From contig NZ_CANNGT010000004.1 of assembly GCF_947504225.1 (NCBI RefSeq), positions 124,001 to 188,000 of the forward strand: a stretch of DNA of 64,000 nucleotides, in the 5' to 3' direction. This document shows positions 63,232-64,000 of the stretch, in pieces; position 1 is the first letter of the stretch; every line of letters begins with the position of its first letter. The stretch is from Brumimicrobium ulvae (GTDB taxonomy: Bacteria; Bacteroidota; Bacteroidia; Flavobacteriales_D; Crocinitomicaceae). Below the pieces are notes generated by a model. The model was given only the letters and a program-made list of their open reading frames with translations, was not told where the DNA came from and ran no database searches. The position numbers were made by a program, and so were the translations under genes.

Positions 63232-64000
63232 ATGAATTTACAGAAACTTGCAAGTGGATTCCTACTTTTAGTAGCGCCATTCGTTTATGGACAAAATCAA
63301 ACTTTTACTCCAGAAAAACTATGGGAATTAAAACGTATTAATGGGGGGAGTGTTTCTCCAGACCATTCTTCTGTTCTCTACAGTTCTTCTGTTTATGACA
63401 TGGACAAGAACAATGGTAAAAGTGACCATTACATTTATGATTTAAAAAAAGGAAACAGTGAATTGATTACAGGTGAACTCGCTAAAATTGGAGCGATCCG
63501 ATGGATTAAGGATGGAGTTGCTGGGGTAATCACAGCAAATGAGGAGACACAAATTGTGACTTCTTCTATTAAGCAGCCTGAAATCAAAACAATATTGAAA
63601 AGACCTTCTGATCAATTATTAGATTTTAAAATCAGTCCTGAAGGGAAATATATAATAACGCTAGAACGTGTGAAGACCAGGAAAACAACTGCTGATCGTT
63701 ATCCTAAATATCCAAAGGCTAATGTCCAAATTTATGATGACCTCATGTACAAACACTGGGACAAATGGCAAGATGAGTTCAGTGACCAACTGTTTTTATA
63801 TACTATAGAAAACGGAAAAGCCAACCCTAATGGAGTTAATTTATTAGAAGGAACTCAGTATGATGGAGTAATGAAACCATTTAGTGGATTAGAAAACGTT
63901 GCGTTCTACAATGAAGAATTGGTCATTTATGCATCCAAAAAGAAAACTGGAAAAGAATATGCGGTGAGCACAGACTCTGAGTTGTATGTTTACAACATTG
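63232..64000 (+). CDS. S9 family peptidase (prolyl oligopeptidase family), N-terminal part
   Basis: The open frame runs off the window's end; 256 residues are visible. A signal peptide (LASGFLLLVAPFVYGQ) is followed by the beta-propeller domain of S9 peptidases: TFTPEKLWELKRINGGSVSPD, VLYSSSVYDMDKNNGKSDHY, then a RYPKYPKANVQIYDDLMYKHWDKW segment typical of Bacteroidota dipeptidyl aminopeptidase/acylaminoacyl-peptidases. The Ser-Asp-His catalytic domain lies outside. Probably a periplasmic exopeptidase. Confidence 0.88.
   Translation, partial: MNLQKLASGFLLLVAPFVYGQNQTFTPEKLWELKRINGGSVSPDHSSVLYSSSVYDMDKNNGKSDHYIYDLKKGNSELITGELAKIGAIRWIKDGVAGVITANEETQIVTSSIKQPEIKTILKRPSDQLLDFKISPEGKYIITLERVKTRKTTADRYPKYPKANVQIYDDLMYKHWDKWQDEFSDQLFLYTIENGKANPNGVNLLEGTQYDGVMKPFSGLENVAFYNEELVIYASKKKTGKEYAVSTDSELYVYNI

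Overview
The window is low-GC DNA from a member of the Bacteroidota, most likely a Flavobacteriales/Crocinitomicaceae (Fluviicola-like) lineage. I infer this from the type IX secretion (T9SS) genes and substrates (PorW/SprE, three proteins with the gliding-motility/type B C-terminal sorting domain, relics of type A sorting domains), the TAnnTTTG-type promoters, the near absence of Shine-Dalgarno sites, the fused E1 alpha/beta dehydrogenase, and the bactofilin-AtpZ pair. No rRNA, tRNA, CRISPR array or intact insertion sequence was seen.

Layout. 1-12.3 kb: a lipid desaturase (cut by the window edge) with a promoter and perfect operator-like dyad, phosphoglycerate kinase, a large choice-of-anchor-L T9SS protein, enolase, CarA, DsbD, a conserved small protein, and an odd PurL-like protein that has lost its catalytic half. 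12.4-18.7 kb: TrhO, lipoprotein array A (minus strand) interleaved with T9SS sorting-domain relics, Lgt, and a nitronate monooxygenase-like enzyme. 18.7-33.4 kb: two M16 peptidase subunits, T9SS proteins, TatC, a DUF5686 outer-membrane protein, LptB, a SpoIIE-type phosphatase coupled to an LpxD paralogue. 33.5-39.9 kb: a UPF0104 flippase-like protein overlapping the heptose adenylyltransferase, an AtpZ/bactofilin/PorW operon, a YceI lipoprotein. 40.3-43 kb: lipoprotein array B (plus strand), a mosaic of tandem paralogues related to array A. 43-51 kb: DUF3109, an rRNA methyltransferase, the E1 dehydrogenase, a REP-like palindrome cluster, a UPF1-like helicase, an MscS channel. 51-64 kb: FkbM methyltransferase, pentapeptide-repeat protein, a voltage-gated K+ channel, HdeD, a Crp/Fnr regulator, pirin, an MpaB-like oxygenase, YceI, a dihaem peroxidase, a cation/proton antiporter, AccD, class II aldolase and the start of an S9 peptidase.

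Working together. Central carbon genes (pgk, eno, fbaA, accD, the branched-chain E1) and envelope genes (lgt, lptB, lpxD, tatC, dsbD, porW) are ordinary housekeeping. Many predicted lipoproteins depend on Lgt; the T9SS substrates depend on machinery that includes PorW.

The most unusual content is the pair of lipoprotein arrays. In array A each lipoprotein stop codon, except one, is followed in the same reading frame by a T9SS sorting-domain relic, and three relic stop codons overlap the next lipoprotein start as ATGA. In array B the genes are mosaics of shared 5' and 3' blocks with a 990-bp-offset direct repeat. Together they look like an actively recombining surface-lipoprotein family. Other points of interest are the PurL-like pseudoenzyme, 28-bp palindromes sitting on stop codons of two unrelated genes, and several coding remnants without start codons.
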